From the NCBI GenBank assembly GCA_028724905.1, contig JAQYTG010000018.1, positions 347,878-411,877 on the forward strand: a stretch of DNA of 64,000 bases, read 5' to 3'. The notes beneath the pieces are model-generated. The model was not told the DNA's origin, searched no databases, and was given only the letters and a program-made list of their open reading frames with translations. Both the position numbers and the translations under genes were made by a program. Source of the stretch: Actinomycetaceae bacterium. Its GTDB lineage: Bacteria; Actinomycetota; Actinomycetes; Actinomycetales; Actinomycetaceae. Below are positions 46,189 to 54,164 of this stretch, in pieces. Positions within the stretch are counted from its first letter, which is position 1, and every line of letters starts with the position of its first letter.

Positions 46189-48078
46189 CTAGCCAGCAGC
46201 AGTTAGTTCCTGATTCTCGTTGGTTTCGTTGGCCTCTGCGTCAGCCTCATTTTCGGCGTCGTCACGCGCTGATTCAATCCGGTAAGGAACCTCCGTCACC
46301 ATCACCCCTGATTCCAGTTCCAGTTGGGACACAATCGAGGGAGTTGTGTGCCGCACGAAGAAGCGCTCCCACGATCCAGTAGAGATGACTTTCGGAATGT
46401 ACACCATAACGACGTCTCTCGGGTGCATCGCCCGAAAAGCTCGTATAAATTCAATCACCGGCCCTCGCACTGCCCCTGCTGGCGTGCCCACTACGGTGAG
46501 TGCCACCGGTATTTTACGGGCGATCCACTCTTTGCGCAGCGCGCGAGTACGCTCTGGATCGACGTCTACGCACAACGCCTGCAGCGGCGAACCCCGATTA
46601 GCCCGCGCCCAGTCGAGCGTCTTCAAGGTGGGCAAATCGAGATGATCGACGAGCACAAAAGAATACACCCTCGTGGGGATCACGCGCCCTATTGCCCCCT
46701 CTTCGTCTGCGAGCACCTCATTGATTTTCCCTAAGCCCTTTCGGTGTACGACTAGGAAAAGTACCGGCACGACGAGGCTCAAAACGGCCGCCCCAAACCA
46801 CCAAGGCTGAACGATCACGACGCATATCAACCCAGCTAGCAAAAACAAACCATAGCCACGGTATGCCCACAGGGCTTTTCTGGCAGCACTGCGCTCCAGG
46901 GCGTCGACAGAATCGTTGAGAATAGATCGGGAACGCTCCACCATCGCACCGCTCATCGTGAACCCGAAGAAAAATGCAATCACGATAAAAATCATGGCCA
47001 GCGATCGAGTGGAATCCAGAAACCACGAAATCACCGCAGCTAAAAGAGCAACGATCAAAACGATCAGACGCCGAGGAGTCACGGAATCTTGGGCAGCTAG
47101 CCGCCGTGGCAGCAGCCCGTCAATAGCCAATTCCCGCAAAACTCGCGGCAATTGCCGATAGGCAGCTACAGCTACTGAAATACCCGTCAGCATGAATAAA
47201 ACAGCCATCACGGTGCGGCCAGGAGTGCCGAGCAACGCATACGTTATGGAAAGAGCCGGCAGGCCAAGCCGCCGCCCAGGCAATTGCAGTTCCACCACAA
47301 AATAGAGCGTGACGGCGATGAGCACCAGCATCGGAACCAGCACCGTGAGCATTCGCTTCGTCGGCACCCGCCGCCGCGAGGGAACTGCCATCACTCGCTC
47401 GCTGACGGCATAGATCACAGCTGCTGGGAAACACCCCCCTAGCGCAGATTCCAGATAGGGAAAATATCTACCTGAGACGGCGTCTGCTTTGAACGCATCT
47501 TCGCGGGCAAGCAGAATATCGGCGAAATTTACAGCTCCGCGAAACTCTTGAATGAGCCCCCATGCCAACACCACTGATAGCCCTAGAATGCCCAGAAACG
47601 CCAAAACTCTCGGCCAGCGAAGCCCTTGGCCGGTTTTGCCCAGAATTGTAGGAATAGCCAGAACTAATACCAGCACCACCGCCAGCGGATTCGCCCAATG
47701 CCCAAGCCGTACGATCGTATTGAGCGCCGTCACCACTAATTCCACTCCAAGCAAGACGAGCAAGCCGTGAAGCAAAATTTTTGCGGCACCTGCCAGTACT
47801 CCCGCCCATGCCCCGATATAGCGGGTGGCAAGTTGGTGCGTGCTACGCCTCGGAGTGAACGCCGTGACGCCATTCACCGCCAAGCAGGTGAGCGCAAAGG
47901 CCACCAGCCCCACGGCCATCGTCAGGAAGAGCACGCTATTTGCCCGCCCCACTGAAAATGCCCGCAGAATAACTTGCGGCGTAATCAACGTAGCGAGTGC
48001 AATCGCCGTGAGGCTCGCCGTCACCGACACTGATCGTGGTACCCGTGAGGTGCTGTACTGCCGTGTTTTTTTCAACAT
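46189..48078 (-). CDS. APC-superfamily permease with C-terminal cytoplasmic domain, possible K+ importer
   Basis: A 629-residue membrane protein with about twelve helices (residues 20-440) and a soluble tail (about 470-615: YSFVLVDHLDLPTLKTLDWA and onward). The layout resembles KimA-type potassium importers of the APC superfamily. It is divergent from two TrkA-type K+ regulatory proteins only 46 bases away, which supports a role in potassium transport, but the substrate is not proven by sequence. The track's first codon is a TTG; I start at the ATG at 48078. The 46-base spacer leaves no room for ribosome sites plus two full promoters, so leaderless or overlapping promoters are likely. Confidence 0.82.
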   Translation of the reverse strand: MLKKTRQYSTSRVPRSVSVTASLTAIALATLITPQVILRAFSVGRANSVLFLTMAVGLVAFALTCLAVNGVTAFTPRRSTHQLATRYIGAWAGVLAGAAKILLHGLLVLLGVELVVTALNTIVRLGHWANPLAVVLVLVLAIPTILGKTGQGLRWPRVLAFLGILGLSVVLAWGLIQEFRGAVNFADILLAREDAFKADAVSGRYFPYLESALGGCFPAAVIYAVSERVMAVPSRRRVPTKRMLTVLVPMLVLIAVTLYFVVELQLPGRRLGLPALSITYALLGTPGRTVMAVLFMLTGISVAVAAYRQLPRVLRELAIDGLLPRRLAAQDSVTPRRLIVLIVALLAAVISWFLDSTRSLAMIFIVIAFFFGFTMSGAMVERSRSILNDSVDALERSAARKALWAYRGYGLFLLAGLICVVIVQPWWFGAAVLSLVVPVLFLVVHRKGLGKINEVLADEEGAIGRVIPTRVYSFVLVDHLDLPTLKTLDWARANRGSPLQALCVDVDPERTRALRKEWIARKIPVALTVVGTPAGAVRGPVIEFIRAFRAMHPRDVVMVYIPKVISTGSWERFFVRHTTPSIVSQLELESGVMVTEVPYRIESARDDAENEADAEANETNENQELTAAG

Positions 48079-48124
48079 CAAGAATAGGTTACGCTTTTCA
48101 GCCGTTTAAGGTAACGTCGATTGC

Positions 48125-48793
48125 GTGCATTTTGTAATTATGGGCTGTGGCCGAGTGGGATCCTCACTCGCCGTCAATCTTGTAGATCGCGGCCACTCGG
48201 TAGCAATTATTGACTCTGACGCCGACGCTTTTCGGCGCCTACCTGAAGATTTTCCAGGGCAGCAAGTCACTGGCATGGGATTCGACCGCGATGCCCTCAC
48301 TCAGGCAGGCATTGAGCAGGCGGCTGGATTTGCGGCGGTTTCTTCTGGTGACAACTCCAATATCATCGCCGCGCGCGTGGTGCGCGACACGTTCGGAGTG
48401 CGGAACGTCGTCACTCGAATTTACGATTCCTCTCGCGCAGGAGTGTACGAGCGCCTGGGTATCGCTACTGTGGCTACGGTGGCCTGGACGGCAGATCGGA
48501 TGATGCGTAAGCTCATTGCCCTTGGCGCGCACGTGCAATATGTGGATTCTGCTTTCAAGACGGCGCTCATAACTGCCGATCTCGATGCCTCGTGGTATGG
48601 CCACACCGTAGCAGATATTGAACACGCCACCAATGCCCGCGTAGCCTACATTGGGCGACAGGCTCAGCCGGTGATTCCCAGCGGATCTTTGATTGTGCAA
48701 GACGGCGATGAGATTCATCTGTGCACTGCTTCTGAGCGCGTGATGGCCGTTGGACGCATTCTGAGCAATCCGGTGAAGGAGGACAGCCTGTGA
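48125..48793 (+). CDS. TrkA-type K+ uptake regulator (CeoB-like)
   Basis: A 222-residue protein with an N-terminal NAD-binding RCK fold (HFVIMGCGRVGSSLAVNL, acidic residue IIDSDADAF) and a C-terminal TrkA_C domain (about 140-220, AYIGRQAQPVIPSGSLIVQD). Such proteins gate potassium transport in response to nucleotide binding. The start codon is GTG at 48125. Its stop overlaps the next gene (GTGA), so the pair is translated together, as in CeoB/CeoC of mycobacteria. It is divergent from the APC permease, a likely partner. Confidence 0.93.
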   Translation: MHFVIMGCGRVGSSLAVNLVDRGHSVAIIDSDADAFRRLPEDFPGQQVTGMGFDRDALTQAGIEQAAGFAAVSSGDNSNIIAARVVRDTFGVRNVVTRIYDSSRAGVYERLGIATVATVAWTADRMMRKLIALGAHVQYVDSAFKTALITADLDASWYGHTVADIEHATNARVAYIGRQAQPVIPSGSLIVQDGDEIHLCTASERVMAVGRILSNPVKEDSL

Positions 48794-49536
48794 AAGTTAT
48801 GATTGCCGGAGCCGGATCGGTAGGTCGCTCTATCGCCAAAGAACTAACGGCGAGAGAACACGACGTGACTATCGTTGATTCCGATCCGCAAGCTATGCGG
48901 GTGGCGCGAGTGCCGCAGGCTAATTGGGTCTTGGCGGACGCCTGTGAACTATCCACCCTCACCGATATTGATCTTTCGACGTGCGACGTGGTGGTGGCTG
49001 CCACCGGAGACGACAAAGCGAATTTAGTGCTTTCGCTGCTAGCCAAGACGGAATTTGGGGTGCCACGTGTGGTAGCACGAGTGAATAACCCAGCTAATGA
49101 GTGGCTCTTTGATGAGCAGTGGGGCGTGGATTATCCCGTGAGCACTCCGCGCATGATGACCATGATTATTGAGGGCGCAGTCTCGTCTGGAGAACTCGTG
49201 CGCCGGCTGGATTTCTATGAATCAGGAGCGGGGCTCTATCAGGTGACGGTACCACGAGGAGCTGTGGCTGATGGTGCCACTATCGCTTCGTTGCTACTTC
49301 CTCAAGGGACGCTACTCACCACGGTACTGCGTGACGGCGTTCCCTTTGCCCCCGAGCAAGATCTCACCATTACAGCAGGCGACCAATTACTGTTTGTGGT
49401 GTCTCAAGAGAGCGAAGAAGATATTTCACTGGTGCAAGCGCTCGTCTCTCCGCCCGAGAAGCCCAACGGTACTGCACCTAGTAGCAACGCCAGCGACGAT
49501 GACTCTGATGACTCTGAGGGAACGTCACCCGCCTAA
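48790..49536 (+). CDS. TrkA-type K+ uptake regulator (CeoC-like)
   Basis: A 248-residue second TrkA protein. The N-terminus KVMIAGAGSVGRSIAKEL with IVDSDPQAMRV forms the nucleotide-binding fold; the TrkA_C part follows from about residue 145 (YQVTVPRGAVADGATIASLL). The last 25 residues are acidic and Ser-rich (SNASDDDSDDSEGTSPA). The GTG start overlaps the stop of the preceding gene by four bases. The two products probably form a complex that controls the permease on the other side of the promoter region. Confidence 0.93.
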   Translation: MKVMIAGAGSVGRSIAKELTAREHDVTIVDSDPQAMRVARVPQANWVLADACELSTLTDIDLSTCDVVVAATGDDKANLVLSLLAKTEFGVPRVVARVNNPANEWLFDEQWGVDYPVSTPRMMTMIIEGAVSSGELVRRLDFYESGAGLYQVTVPRGAVADGATIASLLLPQGTLLTTVLRDGVPFAPEQDLTITAGDQLLFVVSQESEEDISLVQALVSPPEKPNGTAPSSNASDDDSDDSEGTSPA

Positions 49537-49608
49537 GTCACCACCTGCCTAAAGCATAGCTTGCCCACATCACGCTCTCGCCGAGGCCTCCACCTTCCAC
49601 GGATTGCT

Positions 49609-49636
49609 CTAACGGCGTTGATATCTGCTGTAGCTA
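49609..49636. repeat. 28-bp dispersed repeat, copy 2
   Basis: Starts CTAACGGCGTTGATATCTGC; one mismatch to the copy at 11587-11614. It lies in the convergent gap between the CeoC-like gene and the DUF3159 gene. Confidence 0.8.
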
Positions 49637-49663
49637 GCCGATATCACACCCTAGCCGAGACTC

Positions 49664-49772
49664 TCCCTCTAGCTACGGCCTCCCTCTGCTGGAGACCTCC
49701 CTCTAGCTACGGTGACTGACTCTAGCTAAGACTTCCCCTCTAGCTGAAATGACCAACTCTAGCTACGGGAGG
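49664..49772. repeat. CTCTAGCTACGG repeats
   Basis: Five copies of CTCTAGCTACGG or close variants (CTCTAGCTAAGA, CTCTAGCTGAAA) occur at irregular spacing of about 17-36 bases. The rest of the gap 49537-49903 holds no gene and further GTGAGCGGGC repeats at 49809-49858. Confidence 0.7.
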
Positions 49773-49903
49773 GGGTTGGGCAGACGTTGCGCAATCAAGA
49801 CTTTTTAGCGTGAGCGGGCTTTGGCTCCCGTCAGCGGCGTGAGCGTGAGCGGGCGTTAGCGACGCTCACCCTATCAGCATGGCCACCCTCACGATCAGCG
49901 TGA

Positions 49904-50638
49904 TCAGCATTTGCCAACCGGACCGGTATGTGCCGGCAGATCGGCGCTTGTAGGCGAAACAGCATTTGCAACAGAGGCAGAGTTTGCAGCAGAAGCAGAG
50001 CTTGCGGGCGGCACGAGCATCCAACTAAACCATGCAGCCAGAGCAAACAGCGGCAGACCGAGAACCAGCTTTGCCACACCCAGGGCCTCCGTGAGCTGCG
50101 CATAATACAGTGGCAGTTGCACGGCAAGCCGGATGGCAAAGAGCCCCACCCAAATCCAGGTGATCCGATAGTAGCGAGCTCTCACATGGCTCAGCTCAGG
50201 TTCTGTACGCCAGCTCATGCCCTCAGAGCGGAAGAGTGCAATCGCAACCCCCAGCAGCGGCCAGCGTGCCAGAATCGACACACACAGCACAGCACCATAA
50301 GCCACATTCGTGAGGATTCCCCAAAGGAAAACATTAGCTGCTTCTCCGGTGCGCCAGGCTAGAAAAGCAGATACCCCCATAGCTAGCAGCCCTCCCAGCG
50401 CTGGAGTTATCGGCACTCTCTGCAGAGCGCGCACCAGGATAGCTAGCACCGCGAGCGCAAGGGCTATGAGCACGGCCATCATCGTGGCGTGAGTGATCAC
50501 GTAGATCACCAAAAACACCACCGTCGGGAGCACCGACTCCACAATTCCTCGCCAGCCACCCACAGCTTCGAGTGCATCAAAATCCTCACTGACCACTGTG
50601 GCAGCCAGCCCTCCGGCCTTATCGTTGTTTGCAAGCAT
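49904..50638 (-). CDS. DUF3159 family membrane protein
   Basis: A 244-residue protein with six hydrophobic segments (for example VLPTVVFLVIYVITHATMMA and ALALAVLAILVRAL), typical of the actinobacterial DUF3159 family of unknown function. I start at ATG 50638, which follows GAAGGACATACATA and begins one base after the OB-fold gene's stop. The track start at 50656 lies inside the preceding gene. It follows the OB-fold gene and is part of the conserved TrkA-DUF3159-OB-DUF3710 neighbourhood. The C-terminal 30 residues are Ala/Ser-rich and variable. Confidence 0.88.
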   Translation of the reverse strand: MLANNDKAGGLAATVVSEDFDALEAVGGWRGIVESVLPTVVFLVIYVITHATMMAVLIALALAVLAILVRALQRVPITPALGGLLAMGVSAFLAWRTGEAANVFLWGILTNVAYGAVLCVSILARWPLLGVAIALFRSEGMSWRTEPELSHVRARYYRITWIWVGLFAIRLAVQLPLYYAQLTEALGVAKLVLGLPLFALAAWFSWMLVPPASSASAANSASVANAVSPTSADLPAHTGPVGKC

Positions 50639-50639
50639 A

Positions 50640-50888
50640 TTATGTATGTCCTTCAATGGTATAGCGAGGGTTAAAGATCGTCGGCATACCGTGCGCCGTC
50701 ACCACATTGCCTTGGGCTTTCACCCACTGCCCAATCTCAAGTGCTTCCAAAGTAGTGCGCGACTGAAAGACCAATACTAGCAGCCCGTCATCGCGCTGGA
50801 TATTCACGCGCACCATCGGCACTTCTTCGGATCCAGGGTAGGTGATGGAGATAACCCTGCCCTCAACAGTGAGAAACCGAGAGCCCAT
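50640..50888 (-). CDS. OB-fold nucleic-acid-binding domain protein
   Basis: An 82-residue single-domain protein with the beta-barrel pattern of OB folds (LTVEGRVISITYPG, VRVNIQRDDGLLVLVFQSR, IGQWVKAQGNV). It probably binds single-stranded nucleic acid, but the partner is unknown. The ATG follows GGAGAGAAT. The DUF3159 gene begins one base after the stop, so the two are coupled. Conserved in this position in actinobacteria. Confidence 0.85.
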   Translation of the reverse strand: MGSRFLTVEGRVISITYPGSEEVPMVRVNIQRDDGLLVLVFQSRTTLEALEIGQWVKAQGNVVTAHGMPTIFNPRYTIEGHT

Positions 50889-51261
50889 ATTCTCTCCTCA
50901 CTCCTCCTGCATCATTCCTCATATTTGCGGTGCCACTATATCCGCTATACCCACTGTGTGCGTCGCATCCACCATATCGCAACGCCGCAACACTGCAGAT
51001 GCTGGAGCATCAGATCCGGCTACCTCCCCAGCAGGTAACGTCGTACATTCCAGTGGCATCCCAGCACATCGCCTCGTATCCGCTTGCACATCGCATTGAC
51101 CGCATCACATTGCGCACACCCCACAGGCCTCAGCCTACCCGCAGGTGTTCAGACTCAAATGCCAGCCTACACCTTACGGTACACACCGTTCTGTCAGCCC
51201 ACCCTGTAGGTTTTCAGACTTCAACGCCAGCTGACGCTCAGGCCACGACATTAGCCGACGC
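50889..51261. other. Gap with imperfect direct repeats
   Basis: No gene is recognised. An imperfect direct repeat of about 28 bases occurs at about 51135 and 51203 (GCAGGTGTTCAGACTC versus TGTAGGTTTTCAGACTT, each followed by AANGCCAGC). GACGCTCAGGCC occurs twice at 51233-51268. In relatives this block usually includes dut or similar genes between DUF3710 and DUF4193, not here. Confidence 0.4.
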
Positions 51262-51948
51262 TCAGGCCGAGACGTCAGCAGGATTTTTCCCTGCCGGCAG
51301 GCGCAATGGAAGAAACTCCTGCGGTGGATGCGGCTCACTGCCACGATGCACCACGACGGCGCGAATGATCTCATACAGCGACTGCGCGAGTGCTGGATCT
51401 GTGGCGGCATCTCCGGTGATCGTGGCTTTGAGGAACCAGCGCGGCCCGTCAATGCCGACGAAAAGCTGCTTGACGAAACCTCCATCCTCGCCTGTGGAAA
51501 CTTGAGAGAGTAGCGCCGTACCAAAGGGACTCTCCACCTCTTCAGACATACCACCGGCATTCGCTAAGGCTTCGCGCAAATCTCGCCGCAGCGAATCCCA
51601 GATGCCATGCGAGCGCGGAGCAGCGTACGCCTGCAACTGCACCGCTCCCTGTGGCGTGATATAGAAAGCCGCCAGCACCCGATGAGTGACGTTATCAATG
51701 CCAAACTGCAAGAGCGCCGTCTGCGAGAGCGGAAGCCACAGAGAGCCGGCATCCACCAAATCACCAATGTCCCCATAGTCTCGGGAGTCAAAAGGCCCTG
51801 ACGGCGCTGCCCCATTCACGTCCGAAGCAGCGGTTCCGCCCACACCTTCCGGCACAGCGCTTTCTGGTGTAGCTTCTTCTGGCGGGGCGCTCAGCTCTGC
51901 CGCGGGGTCGGCGCCCGCTGCTGATGTATCTGCTCGCTTACTGAACAT
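51262..51948 (-). CDS. DUF3710 family protein
   Basis: A 228-residue protein of the actinobacterial DUF3710 family. The core runs from about residue 50 (YGDIGDLVDAGSLWLPL) to the C-terminus and includes QLFVGIDGPRWFLKATITGD and the basic tail HPPQEFLPLRLP. The first 45 residues are Ala/Ser/Pro-rich. The function is unknown. The ATG at 51948 begins two bases after the DUF4193 stop, so translation is coupled; the GTG at 51972 in the track would overlap that gene. Confidence 0.88.
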   Translation of the reverse strand: MFSKRADTSAAGADPAAELSAPPEEATPESAVPEGVGGTAASDVNGAAPSGPFDSRDYGDIGDLVDAGSLWLPLSQTALLQFGIDNVTHRVLAAFYITPQGAVQLQAYAAPRSHGIWDSLRRDLREALANAGGMSEEVESPFGTALLSQVSTGEDGGFVKQLFVGIDGPRWFLKATITGDAATDPALAQSLYEIIRAVVVHRGSEPHPPQEFLPLRLPAGKNPADVSA

Positions 51949-51950
51949 CG

Positions 51951-52250
51951 TCACGCCGCGCAATCTACGCACACCGGAAGACCATCCTCTTCATACGCCA
52001 GCTGAGAACGGTGGTGCACCAGGAAACACTGCGAGCAAGTAAATTCATCATCTTGGGCGGGGATCACGTCCACGGAGAGCTCCACGCTGGAAAGATCTGC
52101 TCCTGGTAGCATAAAATCTTCTGCCGCTTCCGTCTCGTCTTGATCGACAGAGCCAGAAGACTGATCTGATCGACGAGACTTCAATTCATCTAAAGAGTCC
52201 GTTTTCAGCTCTTCATCTTGTTCGCGGGGTGCATCATAATCAATGGCCAT
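51951..52250 (-). CDS. DUF4193 family small acidic zinc-binding protein
   Basis: A 99-residue protein. The N-terminus MAIDYDAPREQDEE is acidic, and the C-terminus has two cysteine pairs, FTCSQCFLVHHRSQLAYEED then CVDCAA, likely a zinc site. It is a conserved actinobacterial family of unknown function usually found next to dut and DUF3093 genes. I start at ATG 52250 (upstream GGAAG); the track's extension to 52403 has no family match. Confidence 0.9.
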   Translation of the reverse strand: MAIDYDAPREQDEELKTDSLDELKSRRSDQSSGSVDQDETEAAEDFMLPGADLSSVELSVDVIPAQDDEFTCSQCFLVHHRSQLAYEEDGLPVCVDCAA

Positions 52251-52395
52251 GGGAGTTATCTTCCAATCGTTGTCGTCACGCGGGCGCATACCCTTGTTTC
52301 GCAGCCTTTCTACCAAAGCTATACGTTTTTGGCAAGAGGTGTTCATTATGCTGCAAATGAACACCGAATAACTGGCTTTACCTGACCATAAAACT

Positions 52396-52544
52396 GGCAT
52401 CATAAAACTGGTGTCGGCTGAGCGTCACACGAAGCAGCAGCATCCACAATCGAGCAACAGCTTCCTGGCCAGCAGCACGACCACCGGCCACGACAGCATC
52501 ACCACCCGCGAAACAACTCCGCACTTGATAAAATTGGTCTGACG
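52396..52544. repeat. Two arms of the dispersed palindrome family
   Basis: Read on the minus strand, 52396-52417 gives CCGACACCAGTTTTATGATG and 52521-52544 gives CGTCAGACCAATTTTATCAA. Both match the family arm, in the same orientation. They lie in the divergent gap between DUF4193 and sepH, so both genes could be affected if they are regulatory sites. Confidence 0.55.
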
Positions 52545-52620
52545 AACGTTATCAACACGCCAGCGTGTAATTTCCCATAGCCTGCTTTGCATGGCACCCT
52601 TACTAATAAGGAGGAATGCG

Positions 52621-53985
52621 ATGATCGAGCTGGAACTTTTAGGGGTAGAGCCGAGCGGGGAGAAACTGACTCTCAACGACGAGCATGGCAACCGCTATTC
52701 GCTTGCCATCACCAACCAGCTGCGCGCCGCACTCCGCCAAGATGTGCCTCGCCCAAGCACCGATGCCAAACCGATGACTCCGCGTGACGTTCAAGCACTT
52801 TTCAGAGCGGGAAAATCCGTAGACGACGTCACCGAACTTTCAGCTCTGCCAGCTACTCAGCTCCTCGCTCTAGAGCGGCCGATACTGGCCGAACGGCTCT
52901 ACACGGCCAAACAGGCGCGCTCCTATCGCCAAGCGCACGAACTGGGCGGACTGACGATTGAAGAACTCGTCGTCTCACGGCTCCTCGATCGTGGCGTAGC
53001 GGCCGAGGGCATCACGTGGGATGCCTACCGCGAAGCAGGCGAGCCTTGGAATCTCACAGCTACCTATACCGTCAATGATTTACAGCACACAGCGCTGTGG
53101 CGTATCAACACCAAAGCTCAAGCTGTGACAGCGCTCAACGACGAAGCTGCATGGCTCACCGAAACCCAGGTGCCGGCTCCAGCCTCTCCTTGGAGAGCAC
53201 ACAACACTCCTCGGGTAGATCTACAGAGTTTGCGGGGGGCGCGCCGCCCTGGAAGTCTCAGTAATCCTGGACGTGACGAATCACCAATGACGCCAGTTGC
53301 GCACATCAGCTCGCCAGAGACGCCAGGACATCAGCAACCGCAGGAAGAAACACAACCATTTGGCATTTCCCCACTTTCCGCTCTCTCTGATGTGAAAGAA
53401 GCACAGCCTACCGCATACTCCCCCTCCGCTTCACTGCCCCCTGAGGGGGAAGACGCCGACGATATTGACATCGACTTGGTTCTCGCCTCGCTCGATTCGC
53501 AGCGTGGGAAATCCCGCCCGATGCCCGACGACGGTTTTTCAGACGATGACGACGAATGTGCCGACGCCTTGCACGATTCGGCTGGAGAAACTGACGCAGA
53601 TACTGATTCAGATAGCGGCGACAATTATCAGGGAGCGACAGTCCTGGCTTTCCCGCGCCAACAGCAGCTTGCCGTCATAGATGATGTGGATGGTGCCGAG
53701 CTACCATCAGCCGAGCCATTATCGACAGATCCGTCATCTCAGCCACCATCTCGGCAATTATCGGCCGATGCGTCGGCCAATTCAGAGAACGAGGATGGCG
53801 CTATTGGCTCTGCTGACGATTCCACAGAGCAACCCACCACCGGCACCACTGCCTCGAAGAAAGCCACCGGTACTGCGAAACAAACTTCCAAACAAACCTC
53901 GAAACAAAAACGGCGACGTGACCGCCCCACCATGCCCTCATGGGACGAGATCGTCTTCGGCTACGCTAAGAAAGACGACGAGTAG
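52621..53985 (+). CDS. sepH: SepH-type septation protein (DUF3071)
   Basis: A 454-residue protein whose first 165 residues form the conserved SepH/DUF3071 region: MIELELLGVEPSGEKLTLND, then TPRDVQALFRAGKSVDDVTE with a helix-turn-helix-like segment and ERLYTAKQARSYRQAHELGG. In Streptomyces, SepH stimulates assembly of the division protein FtsZ; the same role is inferred here. The C-terminal two thirds are acidic and disordered, ending in a basic KKATGTAKQTSKQTSKQKRR stretch. AAGGAGGAATGCG precedes the ATG at 52621, which I prefer to the track start at 52591. Confidence 0.92.
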   Translation: MIELELLGVEPSGEKLTLNDEHGNRYSLAITNQLRAALRQDVPRPSTDAKPMTPRDVQALFRAGKSVDDVTELSALPATQLLALERPILAERLYTAKQARSYRQAHELGGLTIEELVVSRLLDRGVAAEGITWDAYREAGEPWNLTATYTVNDLQHTALWRINTKAQAVTALNDEAAWLTETQVPAPASPWRAHNTPRVDLQSLRGARRPGSLSNPGRDESPMTPVAHISSPETPGHQQPQEETQPFGISPLSALSDVKEAQPTAYSPSASLPPEGEDADDIDIDLVLASLDSQRGKSRPMPDDGFSDDDDECADALHDSAGETDADTDSDSGDNYQGATVLAFPRQQQLAVIDDVDGAELPSAEPLSTDPSSQPPSRQLSADASANSENEDGAIGSADDSTEQPTTGTTASKKATGTAKQTSKQTSKQKRRRDRPTMPSWDEIVFGYAKKDDE

Positions 53986-54164
53986 GTCTTTACGGGTAGG
54001 CTTTTGAAGGCAAAGTAGGCCTTTTAACAATGTAGGTTTTAACAATAGAGCGTGCTGCGTACCTGGCTCCCGATGGCGTCTCACACCACCGATAGCGTCT
54101 AACTCCTCGTCTCACACTACAATAGCGTCTCTCCCGTTGATGACGTCTCAGCAGTGGTGGCATC
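53986..54164. repeat. Degenerate repeats after sepH
   Basis: GTAGGCTTTT-like units occur about five times directly after the sepH stop (53983-54040), followed by three ATAGCGTCT units and related GATGGCGTCTCAC words (54070-54150). No gene is present. Confidence 0.6.
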
